A DNA stretch of 64,000 bases, from assembly GCF_002514735.1 (NCBI RefSeq), contig NZ_NBWU01000005.1:1-64000 (forward strand), written 5' to 3'. The stretch comes from Sediminicola luteus (lineage in GTDB: Bacteria; Bacteroidota; Bacteroidia; Flavobacteriales; Flavobacteriaceae). Below, piece after piece: positions 32,445 through 41,156 of the stretch (the first letter of the stretch is position 1; each line of letters opens with the position of its first letter). The position numbers were made by a program, and so were the translations under genes. A model generated the notes under the pieces. The model did no database searches. It was not told the DNA's origin and saw only the letters and a list, made by a program, of their open reading frames with translations.

Positions 32445-33788
32445 CTATGAACCAGCAAGTTTCTTTTCCAAGTCTTCTAAACTAACCCCTTTGGTTTCGG
32501 GCATCATAAATAGGGTGAAAAGTAACTGCAGTATCATCATGACCATAAAGAATACGAAAATAGGCCATGGGTTGTCTTTAAAAATACCATTGTCGGCATC
32601 CAAGAAAATGGGGGTCACCAGGGTTATGATGGCCGCGAATACCCAATGGGTGCCCGTACCCCACGATTGTCCAAAGGCCCGTACCTTGGTGGGGAAAATT
32701 TCGGAGATGAACACCCAGATCACGGCTCCTTGCCCAATGGCATGTGAGGCTACGAATAATAAGATAAAGGTTAATAAGAGCGCAGAGCTAGCACCTGTGT
32801 AAAAACAGAAGGCAACCATGCCGAGGCTTACGATATAGCCTATAGATCCGATTTTCATGAGGGTACGCCTGCCGAGCTTGTCAATCAATCGGACCCCGAC
32901 AAGTGTAAACACTAAATTGATGATTCCTATGGAAATGGAACTGAACAAGGACTCTTTGGCCGCTAAGCCTGAGCGCTCCAAAATCTCCGGTGCATAGTAC
33001 AATACGAAATTGATTCCGGAAAGCTGGTTGAAAAAAGCGATCAAAAAGGCAAGCAATAAGTGTTTTTTGAATTTTCCGGAAAAGAGTTGGGCATCTTTGG
33101 AAACATGGGTGTCACTTGCGGTAATGGCCTTTAGCCTTGCTTGGGCATCTTCTTCGTCCGTAATACTTCGCAATACGGCCAAGGCCCCATCGTGGTCGTG
33201 TTTTTTCAGGGCCAGCCAACGTGGGCTACTCGGTACCCGGATTACCAAAATACTGTACAAGAGTGCCGGTATGGCCTCCACGGCCAACATCCAGCGCCAA
33301 TCGTTGGCACCATCAAATCCTTGTAACAGATAATTCGAGATAAAGGCGATGAATATACCCAGTACCAAATTGAATTGGTAGAGTGAGCCCAATTTGCCAC
33401 GGTCTTTGGCTGAAGCTATTTCTGAAATGTAGATAGGAGCGGCCACCGAAGACGCCCCAACACCAACCCCGCCGATGAAACGGAAAAAAGAAAAAGTATA
33501 GGGATCCGGTGCTAGGCCGGAACCTACGGCAGAGACAAAATAGAGTGCCCCGATCCAAAACAAGGTTTTTTTACGCCCGAGGCGTTCACAGGGTATTCCT
33601 CCGAACAACGAACCCAAAACCGTACCCCAAAGGGCCATGGACATGATAAAAAAGCCATGGAATACAGGAGATGTGTTCCATAATTCCTTGATAGGTAAAT
33701 TAGCGCCACTGATTACTACGGTGTCAAATCCAAATAAGAAACCCGCTAAAGCTACGATTAACGAGGTTTGGAAAATTTTGTTTTTCAT
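32445..33788 (-). CDS. sugar porter (MFS)
   Basis: 447 residues with 12 membrane helices. Sugar-porter signatures: GFLFGFDTVVISGA in helix 1, CERLGRKKTL in the loop after helix 2, RFIGGVGVGASSVAAPIYISEIA near 105-128, and the C-terminal PETKGVSLEDLE. It probably brings a monosaccharide into the cell with a proton. A second MFS sugar transporter gene lies 52 bp upstream on the same strand, so they may form an operon. Confidence 0.92.
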   Translation of the reverse strand: MKNKIFQTSLIVALAGFLFGFDTVVISGANLPIKELWNTSPVFHGFFIMSMALWGTVLGSLFGGIPCERLGRKKTLFWIGALYFVSAVGSGLAPDPYTFSFFRFIGGVGVGASSVAAPIYISEIASAKDRGKLGSLYQFNLVLGIFIAFISNYLLQGFDGANDWRWMLAVEAIPALLYSILVIRVPSSPRWLALKKHDHDGALAVLRSITDEEDAQARLKAITASDTHVSKDAQLFSGKFKKHLLLAFLIAFFNQLSGINFVLYYAPEILERSGLAAKESLFSSISIGIINLVFTLVGVRLIDKLGRRTLMKIGSIGYIVSLGMVAFCFYTGASSALLLTFILLFVASHAIGQGAVIWVFISEIFPTKVRAFGQSWGTGTHWVFAAIITLVTPIFLDADNGIFKDNPWPIFVFFMVMMILQLLFTLFMMPETKGVSLEDLEKKLAGS

Positions 33789-33840
33789 TTGTCGGCATTT
33801 TCATTTTTGGATATTTCCTCATGTAAAATGCCTAGAAAAA

Positions 33841-35163
33841 CTAAGTCCTGCTTTTCTTGGCTACCCAATACCCATAGCCTGCAATATAAGCAAAACAGAG
33901 TAAGGGAAGTATGAAGGAGAAATTCACCTCGGGTACCCCTGCGATCAAGGTGTCGGAAACCCCGGTACCTCCTATGTCTATTATGGCTCCTTGAACCATG
34001 GGCATCAATGCCCCACCAACGATACCCATAATCAATCCGGCAGAACCCACTTTGGCTTGCTCTTCAGTCAAGTCGCCCAAAGCAATTCCGTATATCGTAG
34101 GAAACATTAAGGAGATGCATAGCGAAATGCCAACCAAACTATATAGGCCGTACATACCTTCTATAAAAATGGCCCCGGCAACGAAGGCAACCGCCATTAA
34201 GGAGGCGATCATCAGCAGCTTGCCAGCGCTTAAGATTCGCAATAATGCCGTTCCAATGGCCCTACCGATTGTGAAAAGGATAAATGCGGCCAATTGATAG
34301 GAGAAGACATCGATTTTTTCGTACCCTGGAGTGTTAACGTTGGCTAGGTCTATGGCTTCAGAATATTGATAAATATAGGTCCAGGTCATGATCATACCGC
34401 CTACATTTAATATTTGGGCCAATACCCCGAAAGTGTATTTTTTGTTTTGGAACAAGGTGCCAAAGGTTTGACCCAAACTTGGTAAACCGCCTTCTTCTTT
34501 CGATTGGGGCATCTTTCGTACCAAGAAAACGATAAAGACACCGAGAATTACTAGGCCTAGAATTACATAAGGATCTCTGATTACGGCCAAATCGGCAATT
34601 CTGATGGCGGTACGCTCAGCTTCATCCAAAGCACTGAAATCAGAAATATCATCCGATTGTAGTTTGTCGTATACATAATATTTGGCAACCAATAGGCCTG
34701 CGATCAATCCGACCGGGTTAACCGCCTGTGCCAAATTCAAGCGTTGGGTGGCGGTTTCCTTGGCACCCATGGCCAAGATATAAGGGTTGGCGGCGGTTTC
34801 TAAAAATGCGAGTCCGAAAGTGAGTATATACAGGCCCAAACAGAAAAACCAAAATTGTTCGGTTATGGCTGCGGGATAAAACAAAAGGGCCCCTCCGGCA
34901 TATAGGGCCAAACCTATGAGAACGCCCACTTTATAGGAGTATTTACGCATGAACAGGGCAGCGGGTAAAGCCATGCAAAAGTAGCCGCCGTAAAAGGCCA
35001 TCTGTACCCAAGAGGCCTGTGTGTTGCTAAGCTCCAAAACCTTCTTAAAGGCGTTTACCATAGGGTCAGTTACAGCATTGGCAAATCCCCAAAGGGCAAA
35101 CAAAGAGGTCACTAATAGAAAGGGCACCAAAACTTTTTTGGAAACAACGGCTGTTTTACTCAT
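33841..35163 (-). CDS. FucP-like sugar:proton symporter (FHS family)
   Basis: 440 residues and 12 membrane helices. The N-terminal pattern SLFALWGFANAVTDPMVNAF matches the FHS family (L-fucose permease group), as do FLETAANPYILAMG near 130 and SLMFPTIYGIALGDL near 365. The family transports fucose, glucose/galactose or related sugars; the exact substrate is not decided here. It lies upstream of the sugar porter gene, with which it may be co-transcribed. Confidence 0.9.
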   Translation of the reverse strand: MSKTAVVSKKVLVPFLLVTSLFALWGFANAVTDPMVNAFKKVLELSNTQASWVQMAFYGGYFCMALPAALFMRKYSYKVGVLIGLALYAGGALLFYPAAITEQFWFFCLGLYILTFGLAFLETAANPYILAMGAKETATQRLNLAQAVNPVGLIAGLLVAKYYVYDKLQSDDISDFSALDEAERTAIRIADLAVIRDPYVILGLVILGVFIVFLVRKMPQSKEEGGLPSLGQTFGTLFQNKKYTFGVLAQILNVGGMIMTWTYIYQYSEAIDLANVNTPGYEKIDVFSYQLAAFILFTIGRAIGTALLRILSAGKLLMIASLMAVAFVAGAIFIEGMYGLYSLVGISLCISLMFPTIYGIALGDLTEEQAKVGSAGLIMGIVGGALMPMVQGAIIDIGGTGVSDTLIAGVPEVNFSFILPLLCFAYIAGYGYWVAKKSRT

Positions 35164-35284
35164 AATTCAGAATAGGTTATTAGGCGGTATATACCGGCCT
35201 TACAAAGTAGTTGAAAATATTGGCTATGGGGTAAAAATTATCCGTTCGACCTTCGGGGATCTATTAACGCATTTTGGCAGCGGT

Positions 35285-36538
35285 TTAACGGAAAAAGTTT
35301 GGTCCCAATTGTTGGTCTATAGACTCTAATATTTGTTGTGCGGCACCTTTATTGGATAGTATATATTCTTGGGCGATTTGGCCCGCTTGCTTACGTTTTT
35401 CGGTATTGGATATTAGTAGATTGGCATTTTCGTTGAATTCAGCCCCGTTCGCCACGCTAATAACACCACCTAGGCCTACTAAGTCTTCGGCTTCCTTGAA
35501 TTTAACGTATACCGGGCCAATGAGTACGGGAATGCCAAAGACCGCAGGTTCGAGAACATTGTGCAAACCGGTGGCAAAACCACCCCCAACATAAGCCAAA
35601 TGCGCATAACTGTACACCTTGGTCAATATGCCAATGGTGTCTAAAATGAGCACTTCATATAAAGCAGGATCTAGCTGTTGCCGCTCAGAATACAACATAA
35701 CCGGTTTTTGTAGCTGCCCTTTTATTTTATCTATGGCCTCGGGTTTTATGTTGTGGGGAGCGATAACAAATTTCCAGCCTTGTTGATGTTCGTTTATCCA
35801 AGGGAGCAAAACATTTTCGTCTTCGGGCCAAGTGCTTCCGGCTATAAATATGCTTTTGTCTTGGCAAAAACGATCCATAAAATCGAGTTGGTTGTCTTGT
35901 TCCAAAATTTGGGAAACACGGTCTAATCGCGTATCACCCGAAATGTTGACATTGGTTTTTCCGATACTTTCCAATAGTTTCTTCGACTGCTCATCTTGTA
36001 CATAGAAATATTGGAAACTATCCAAAGCCTTTCGCATCAAACCCCCATAGCCTTTAAAATAAATCTGTTCGGGCTTGAAAATAGCCGATATCAAGAAGGT
36101 GGGTATTTGTTTTTCCTTTAGGATTTTCAAATAATTTGGCCAGATTTCGTATTTGATAAACAGGGCCATCTTTGGGTTTACTTCTCGTATAAATCGCTGG
36201 CTAAATGAAGCGGTATCCATGGGTAGGTAACAAACCGTATCGGCTACCGAATTCTTTTTCTTGACTTCATATCCCGAAGGGGAAAAAAAGGTGAGCAATA
36301 TCGGTATGTCCGGGTAGTTTTTTTTAAGTCCCTCTATAATCGGCACACCCTGTTCATATTCCCCTAAAGAGGCGGCATGTACCCAAATAGGGCGGGCGCC
36401 TTTTGGTAGCTGTTCGCAAAGAATGTCCCAGCTGTTTTTTCGGCCGTGTACGAACAGCTTGATCTTTGGGCTGAACCAAGCTACCACATGGAGTGCCGCC
36501 CAGCTTACTCGGATAACAATGTTATATAGAAAATGCAA
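35285..36538 (-). CDS. waaA: 3-deoxy-D-manno-octulosonic acid (KDO) transferase
   Basis: 417 residues, the usual size. It begins with a membrane anchor (LYNIVIRVSWAALHVVAWF). The N-domain contains the glycosyltransferase motif WVHAASLGEYEQGVPII near 50, and the C-domain has YVGGGFATGLHNVLEPAVFG near 315. It transfers KDO from CMP-KDO to lipid A precursor at the inner face of the inner membrane. Its 5' end is divergent to the DegT aminotransferase gene. Confidence 0.93.
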   Translation of the reverse strand: MHFLYNIVIRVSWAALHVVAWFSPKIKLFVHGRKNSWDILCEQLPKGARPIWVHAASLGEYEQGVPIIEGLKKNYPDIPILLTFFSPSGYEVKKKNSVADTVCYLPMDTASFSQRFIREVNPKMALFIKYEIWPNYLKILKEKQIPTFLISAIFKPEQIYFKGYGGLMRKALDSFQYFYVQDEQSKKLLESIGKTNVNISGDTRLDRVSQILEQDNQLDFMDRFCQDKSIFIAGSTWPEDENVLLPWINEHQQGWKFVIAPHNIKPEAIDKIKGQLQKPVMLYSERQQLDPALYEVLILDTIGILTKVYSYAHLAYVGGGFATGLHNVLEPAVFGIPVLIGPVYVKFKEAEDLVGLGGVISVANGAEFNENANLLISNTEKRKQAGQIAQEYILSNKGAAQQILESIDQQLGPNFFR

Positions 36539-36595
36539 AATGCTAAACTTTGCGCTAAAATAAGGTAGTTTGGTCTGCGATTGGGTCGGTATGCG

Positions 36596-36603
36596 TAAAT
36601 TTG
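36596..36603 (+). promoter_or_regulatory. -7 box before the DegT aminotransferase gene
   Basis: TAAATTTG is a perfect TAnnTTTG, 19 bp before the ATG at 36623. A TTTG lies at 36569-36572, a slightly long 23 bp upstream. Confidence 0.55.
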
Positions 36604-36622
36604 TAGTTCAAATCAATTGCCC

Positions 36623-37771
36623 ATGCGAAAAATCCAGATGGTTGACTTGGTAAGTCAAATGAGTCCTATTAGGGAGCAAATCGAAAAATCATTCTCGAAC
36701 ATCCTAGATTCCGCGGCCTTTATCAACGGGCCCGAAGTCCATGCTTTTCAGAAAGAGTTGGAAGATTATTTAGGGGTGAAGCACGTAATACCCTGTGCCA
36801 ATGGTACCGATGCCCTTCAAATTGCCATGATGGGTTTAGGATTGAAACCAGGTGATGAGGTGATTACGGCCGATTTTACCTTTGCTGCTACGGTTGAGGT
36901 AATCGGTTTGTTGCAGTTGACACCGGTACTGGTAGATGTAGATTCAGTGACCTTTAATATCGATATAGAGGCCGTTGAAAAGGCCATAACACCAAGAACC
37001 AAGGCGATTGTACCTGTACATTTATTCGGTATGGCCGCCAATATGGATGCGGTAATGGCCTTGGCCAAAAAACACGATCTTTTCGTAGTCGAAGATAATG
37101 CCCAGGGTATAGGTGCCGATTATACGAGCGCAGATGGAACGGTAACCAAAACGGGTGCCATTGGCCATGTTGGGGCTACTTCCTTCTTCCCCTCCAAAAA
37201 TTTAGGTTGTTATGGGGATGGCGGAGCCATTTTTACTAACGACGACGATTTGGCCCATACGCTTCGGGGCATGGTAAACCATGGTATGTATGTGCGCTAC
37301 CATCACGATGTGATCGGGGTCAACTCGAGGCTGGATTCGCTTCAGGCCGCCGTGCTCCGGGCCAAGTTACCGCATTTAGATACCTATAATCAAAAACGTC
37401 GTGAGGCCGCGGCTAAATATACGGCTGCTTTGTCGGGTAATGCGAAGATCGTTACCCCGTCGGCCCATAATGGATTGGATGTGTATTCGGGCAACCATCA
37501 TGTATTCCATCAGTATACGCTAAGGGTGTTAGGTACCGATCGTGATGCTTTGGTAAAACATTTACAAGAAAACGATATTCCTTGTGGGGTGTATTATCCT
37601 ATTCCTTTACATGCCCAAAAGGCCTATGTAGATGAGCGTTATAATGAGGCTGATTTTACGGTAACCAATCAATTGGTCAAGGAGGTGATATCATTACCTA
37701 TGCATACCGAACTGGACGACGAACAAATTGGTTTTATAACCCAAACCATTCTTGACTTTGTTGGTAAATAG
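36623..37771 (+). CDS. DegT/DnrJ/EryC1/StrS-family aminotransferase
   Basis: 382 residues from the ATG at 36623. It is a PLP enzyme of the sugar aminotransferase class: PCANGTDALQIAMMGLGLKPG binds PLP phosphate near 57-77, VVEDNAQGIGA holds the Asp for the pyridine nitrogen near 156, and SFFPSKNLGCYGDGG contains the Schiff-base Lys near 190. Such enzymes make amino sugars on nucleotide-linked precursors for surface polysaccharides. It lies 32 bp upstream of galE on the same strand, which fits a role in surface sugar synthesis. Confidence 0.92.
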   Translation: MRKIQMVDLVSQMSPIREQIEKSFSNILDSAAFINGPEVHAFQKELEDYLGVKHVIPCANGTDALQIAMMGLGLKPGDEVITADFTFAATVEVIGLLQLTPVLVDVDSVTFNIDIEAVEKAITPRTKAIVPVHLFGMAANMDAVMALAKKHDLFVVEDNAQGIGADYTSADGTVTKTGAIGHVGATSFFPSKNLGCYGDGGAIFTNDDDLAHTLRGMVNHGMYVRYHHDVIGVNSRLDSLQAAVLRAKLPHLDTYNQKRREAAAKYTAALSGNAKIVTPSAHNGLDVYSGNHHVFHQYTLRVLGTDRDALVKHLQENDIPCGVYYPIPLHAQKAYVDERYNEADFTVTNQLVKEVISLPMHTELDDEQIGFITQTILDFVGK

Positions 37772-37803
37772 TCATTTTTGACGAACCTTAACCCATTGCA
37801 TAC

Positions 37804-38823
37804 ATGAAAATACTTGTAACTGGCGGACTCGGTTTTATCGGTTCGCATACCGTAGTCGAACTTCAGGCCAAAGGCCATGAGGTATTGATCGTCGATAACC
37901 TTTCTAATTCCTCTGAAAAGGTCTTGGATGGCATTGTGGCCATTTCGGGAATAAAACCGGAATTCGAGAAAATGGACCTTCGCGATAAACCTGCGGTACA
38001 AGATTTATTCAAGCGCCATACCGATATTAGTGGAATTATCCATTTCGCAGCCTCCAAGGCCGTGGGCGAGAGTGTAGAAAAGCCTTTGCTGTATTACGAG
38101 AACAACTTGGGTACTTTAGTGTATCTGCTGCAGGAAATGTCGGCCAAAGAAAAGGCACATTTTATATTCAGTTCTTCGTGTACCGTTTACGGTCAGGCCG
38201 ATGTTATGCCAATTACGGAAGACGCACCTGTGAAAAAGGCAGAGTCACCCTATGGAAACACCAAACAGATTGGGGAAGAGATTATTTCCGATACTTGTGC
38301 GGTTACCGAAAACCTGAATGCAATCGCCTTACGCTATTTTAATCCTATGGGAGCGCATCCGAGTGCCGAAATAGGGGAGTTGCCCATTGGGGTACCCCAA
38401 AACCTAGTGCCCTTTGTAACCCAGACTGGTGCGGGCCTTCGTGAAGAATTGTCTGTTTTCGGAGACGATTACCCTACCGACGATGGTACGTGTATTCGTG
38501 ATTACATCCATGTGGTGGATTTGGCCAAAGCCCATGTGGTGGCTATGGAACGCTTGTTAGAAGGTAAGAACGAATCTAATTATGAGGTGTTCAATGTGGG
38601 TACCGGTACGGGTAGTTCGGTCTTAGAGGTTATCCATAGTTTTGAGCGTGTCTCAGGTAAAAAATTGCCTTATAAAATGGTGGGGCGTAGGGTAGGTGAT
38701 GTTATCGAGGCTTTTGCCAACACCCAAAAAGCCAACGAGGTGTTGGGTTGGAAGGCCGAATCAACCTTGGATCAGGCCATGCAGTCGGCTTGGGATTGGG
38801 AACGGAAAATTAGAAATGTATAG
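37804..38823 (+). CDS. galE: UDP-glucose 4-epimerase GalE
   Basis: 339 residues. NAD site TGGLGFIGSH at the N-terminus; VVELQAKGHEVLIVDNLSNS follows as in GalE. The catalytic region has SSSCTVYGQ near 122 and the YxxxK pair in SPYGNTKQIGE near 148. The C-terminal part binds UDP-sugar (CIRDYIHVVDLAKAHV). It interconverts UDP-glucose and UDP-galactose. It is probably in an operon with the aminotransferase upstream. Confidence 0.95.
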   Translation: MKILVTGGLGFIGSHTVVELQAKGHEVLIVDNLSNSSEKVLDGIVAISGIKPEFEKMDLRDKPAVQDLFKRHTDISGIIHFAASKAVGESVEKPLLYYENNLGTLVYLLQEMSAKEKAHFIFSSSCTVYGQADVMPITEDAPVKKAESPYGNTKQIGEEIISDTCAVTENLNAIALRYFNPMGAHPSAEIGELPIGVPQNLVPFVTQTGAGLREELSVFGDDYPTDDGTCIRDYIHVVDLAKAHVVAMERLLEGKNESNYEVFNVGTGTGSSVLEVIHSFERVSGKKLPYKMVGRRVGDVIEAFANTQKANEVLGWKAESTLDQAMQSAWDWERKIRNV

Positions 38824-38871
38824 ATATGCGAAACAAGGGTTAATGTAATCTGTTGAAAATCTGATTCAATT

Positions 38872-38973
38872 TCTCCGTGTAACCCTGTGTCTTCTCGGCG
38901 TGCCTCTGTGTTACTTGAGCTTTTTGTATTGTTGCGCAGAGCTTCACGGAGTAGCACAGAGGGTCACAGAGAG
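38872..38973. repeat. imperfect palindromic intergenic repeat
   Basis: The left arm (CTCCGTGTAACCCTGTGT ... CCTCTGTGTTAC) and the right arm (CACGGAGTAGCACAGAGGGT then CACAGAG) are imperfect inverted repeats about a CTTTTTG centre. The form CTCTGTGTAAC-type occurs as a dispersed intergenic repeat in many Bacteroidetes; only one copy is seen here. It leaves no room for a gene in 38824-39150 apart from the terminator and promoter. Confidence 0.55.
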
Positions 38974-39013
38974 TTCAACTCTTGATTCACGTTAGATAAA
39001 ATAAATAGTATTA

Positions 39014-39036
39014 AGAGCGGCTTTGGCCGCTTTTTT
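39014..39036 (+). terminator. rho-independent terminator downstream of galE
   Basis: AGCGGC-TTTG-GCCGCT with T6, after the palindromic repeat. Confidence 0.75.
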
Positions 39037-39150
39037 CATTTTGGCAGTTCACTTACTTTCTTTTTTGAGATTGATTCCGCATAAGACGATTGGGCAACAC
39101 ATTTGCATAAAATTCCCTACATTCACCAGTCAACCAAATAATTCAAGATT

Positions 39151-40425
39151 ATGAGAATGCTAATGTCGCTCGTTATGGGATTGTGTTTCTTTTCCCTTTC
39201 GGCCCAAGACACTTATTTACAGTGCGGTACCCTGGTCGATGTGGCCAGCGGAAAAACCATGAAGGAAAAAACCATTGTAGTTTCGGGTAACGCCATAAAA
39301 TCGATTAAGAACGGTTATGTATCCGGCAATGATGGGGATACGGTAATCGATCTTAAAAATATGACGGTTATGCCCGGCTTTATCGATATGCACGTACATA
39401 TAGAAAGTGAGTTCGATGCCCGTGCCTATTTAAGCCGTTTTCAAGATAACGAGGCCGATGTGGCTTTTAAATCTACCGTATTTGCCAAGCGCACTTTAAT
39501 GGCGGGCTTTACCGGGGCCCGTGATCTTGGGGGTACGGGTGTGAATATTGCCTTAAAAAAAGCCATTGCCCGTGGTATAGTAGATGGTCCTAGGATTTAT
39601 ACGGCCGGTAAAGCTATCGGAACCACTGGCGGCCATGCCGATCCTACCAATGGTATGCGTAAATCGCTCATGGGAGATCCGGGCCCAAGGGATGGTGTGA
39701 TAAACTCACCGGAAGAAGCCCGAAAAGCGGTTCGCCAACGTTATAAAGATGGTGCCGATGTCATTAAGATTACGGCCACTGGTGGGGTATTGAGTGTGGC
39801 TAAAAACGGTCAGAACCCTCAGTTTACCATTGAAGAGATCAAGGCTATTACCGAAACCGCCAAAGACTATGGTATGTTAACAGCGGCCCATGCCCATGGC
39901 GATGAAGGGATGCAACGAGCCATTAAGGGGGGTATAAACACCATTGAACATGGTACCTTAATGAGTGAGCAGACGATGGGATTGATGAAAGAATATGGTA
40001 CTTATTTGGTGCCTACCATTACCGCGGGGAAACAGGTGGAAGAGAAGGCCAAAGTAAAAGGGTTCTTTCCGGAAGTAGTGGCAAAAAAAGCGGCGGCCAT
40101 AGGTCCGCTGATCCAAGATATGTTCGCTAAAGCCTATAAAAAGGGTGTGCCGATTGCTTTTGGTACCGATGCTGGGGTGTTTCCGCACGGATTGAATGCC
40201 AAGGAGTTCGGTTATATGGTAGAAGCCGGTATGCCGGAGATGGAGGCTATTCAATCGGCCACGATTACCAATGCCAAATTGTTGGGGGTCGATAACAATC
40301 TGGGGCAATTAAAAGAAGGCTTTTTGGCCGATATAGTTGCCGTAGAGGGCAATCCACTTCAAAATATCAAACTACTCGAGAACATGGCCTTTGTAATGAA
40401 GGATGGTAAGGTGTATAAGCAGTAA
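39151..40425 (+). CDS. exported amidohydrolase (Xaa-Pro dipeptidase/imidazolonepropionase-like)
   Basis: 424 residues with a signal peptide (MRMLMSLVMGLCFFSLSAQ). Amidohydrolase metal motifs: MPGFIDMHVHIES near 75 (HxH), DVIKITATGGVLS near 205 (Lys), AAHAHGDEGMQ near 250 (His), a GINTIEHGT His, and FGTDAGVFPHG near 335 (Asp). It fits the subtype that hydrolyses dipeptides such as prolidases; the substrate is unproven. Exported, so probably periplasmic. A terminator follows. Confidence 0.9.
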   Translation: MRMLMSLVMGLCFFSLSAQDTYLQCGTLVDVASGKTMKEKTIVVSGNAIKSIKNGYVSGNDGDTVIDLKNMTVMPGFIDMHVHIESEFDARAYLSRFQDNEADVAFKSTVFAKRTLMAGFTGARDLGGTGVNIALKKAIARGIVDGPRIYTAGKAIGTTGGHADPTNGMRKSLMGDPGPRDGVINSPEEARKAVRQRYKDGADVIKITATGGVLSVAKNGQNPQFTIEEIKAITETAKDYGMLTAAHAHGDEGMQRAIKGGINTIEHGTLMSEQTMGLMKEYGTYLVPTITAGKQVEEKAKVKGFFPEVVAKKAAAIGPLIQDMFAKAYKKGVPIAFGTDAGVFPHGLNAKEFGYMVEAGMPEMEAIQSATITNAKLLGVDNNLGQLKEGFLADIVAVEGNPLQNIKLLENMAFVMKDGKVYKQ

Positions 40426-40449
40426 GATATTTATTATTTAAACAAAAAT

Positions 40450-40475
40450 GCCGGAGTCAATGCTCCGGCTTTTTC
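40450..40475. terminator. bidirectional terminator
   Basis: GCCGGAG / CTCCGGC with a 6-nt loop, followed on the plus strand by T5; AAAAA on the other side serves the minus-strand gene. Confidence 0.82.
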
Positions 40476-40495
40476 ATTTTTAGTGGCAATGTTTT

Positions 40496-41047
40496 TTAAA
40501 AATACACCCGAACAAAAGGCAGCCAAGCATCGTAATAGATACTATCGCTATCGTGCAACAAATCGTATTTGACCCCAACGGTTACGTTACGGGTTCTAAA
40601 GCCTAGCCCTAAGAAGAGTGCCTGGGTATCGTAATTATCCGAAATATCAGGTAGGTTAAAGCGTTCCAGCTCCCGATTCACCCAGAGTTGTTCAAATTCT
40701 ACGGAAGCCTGTAAAAACTCTACCGGATTAAAATAGGACAATAAACTTCCTCCGTAAATCCAAGCCGTTTGACGGTTAAAGTCAGAATAGCCCAGATTAA
40801 GTCCAGTACCTAAGCTAACATATTCATTGAGATCATAAATGGCGGCAGGGGAAATGAAACCATTAAAATAGCCGCTTCCAAAACTAAGACCTATACCGCC
40901 TCCAAAACGTACATTATCCCAAAAATCGGAGGTGGAATGCGATGGGGTATTTCGATTGTAAACGGCAGGCCCTTGAGCAAATACGCCCCAAGAAAGTGCA
41001 AAAAAAGCGAGGGTAAACAGATATTTTTTTGTGTTGGTATAATGCAT
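40496..41047 (-). CDS. outer membrane beta-barrel-like protein next to sucA
   Basis: 183 residues with a signal peptide (FTLAFFALSWGVFAQ). The mature part has alternating polar and hydrophobic strands and ends in PFVRVYF with a terminal Phe, as in outer membrane barrels. GGGIGLSFGSGYFNGFISPA and SLGTGLNLGYSDFNR are typical. Databases often label such proteins 'alpha-ketoglutarate decarboxylase', but it has no enzyme motif; the label seems to come from adjacency to sucA. It is divergent from sucA, 109 bp apart. Its role is unknown. Confidence 0.8.
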   Translation of the reverse strand: MHYTNTKKYLFTLAFFALSWGVFAQGPAVYNRNTPSHSTSDFWDNVRFGGGIGLSFGSGYFNGFISPAAIYDLNEYVSLGTGLNLGYSDFNRQTAWIYGGSLLSYFNPVEFLQASVEFEQLWVNRELERFNLPDISDNYDTQALFLGLGFRTRNVTVGVKYDLLHDSDSIYYDAWLPFVRVYF

Positions 41048-41113
41048 AGGATTCTTATTCGTTAATTTTTTACATTATTCTCGGGCAAGTTAAGCTTTCT
41101 CTACGTAATGTTG

Positions 41114-41121
41114 TATTTTTG
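41114..41121 (+). promoter_or_regulatory. -7 box of the sucAB promoter
   Basis: TATTTTTG matches TAnnTTTG and lies 35 bp before the sucA ATG. Confidence 0.55.
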
Positions 41122-41156
41122 ACCCAAATTTTGTTCTTATACAGAACCTTTTTTTT

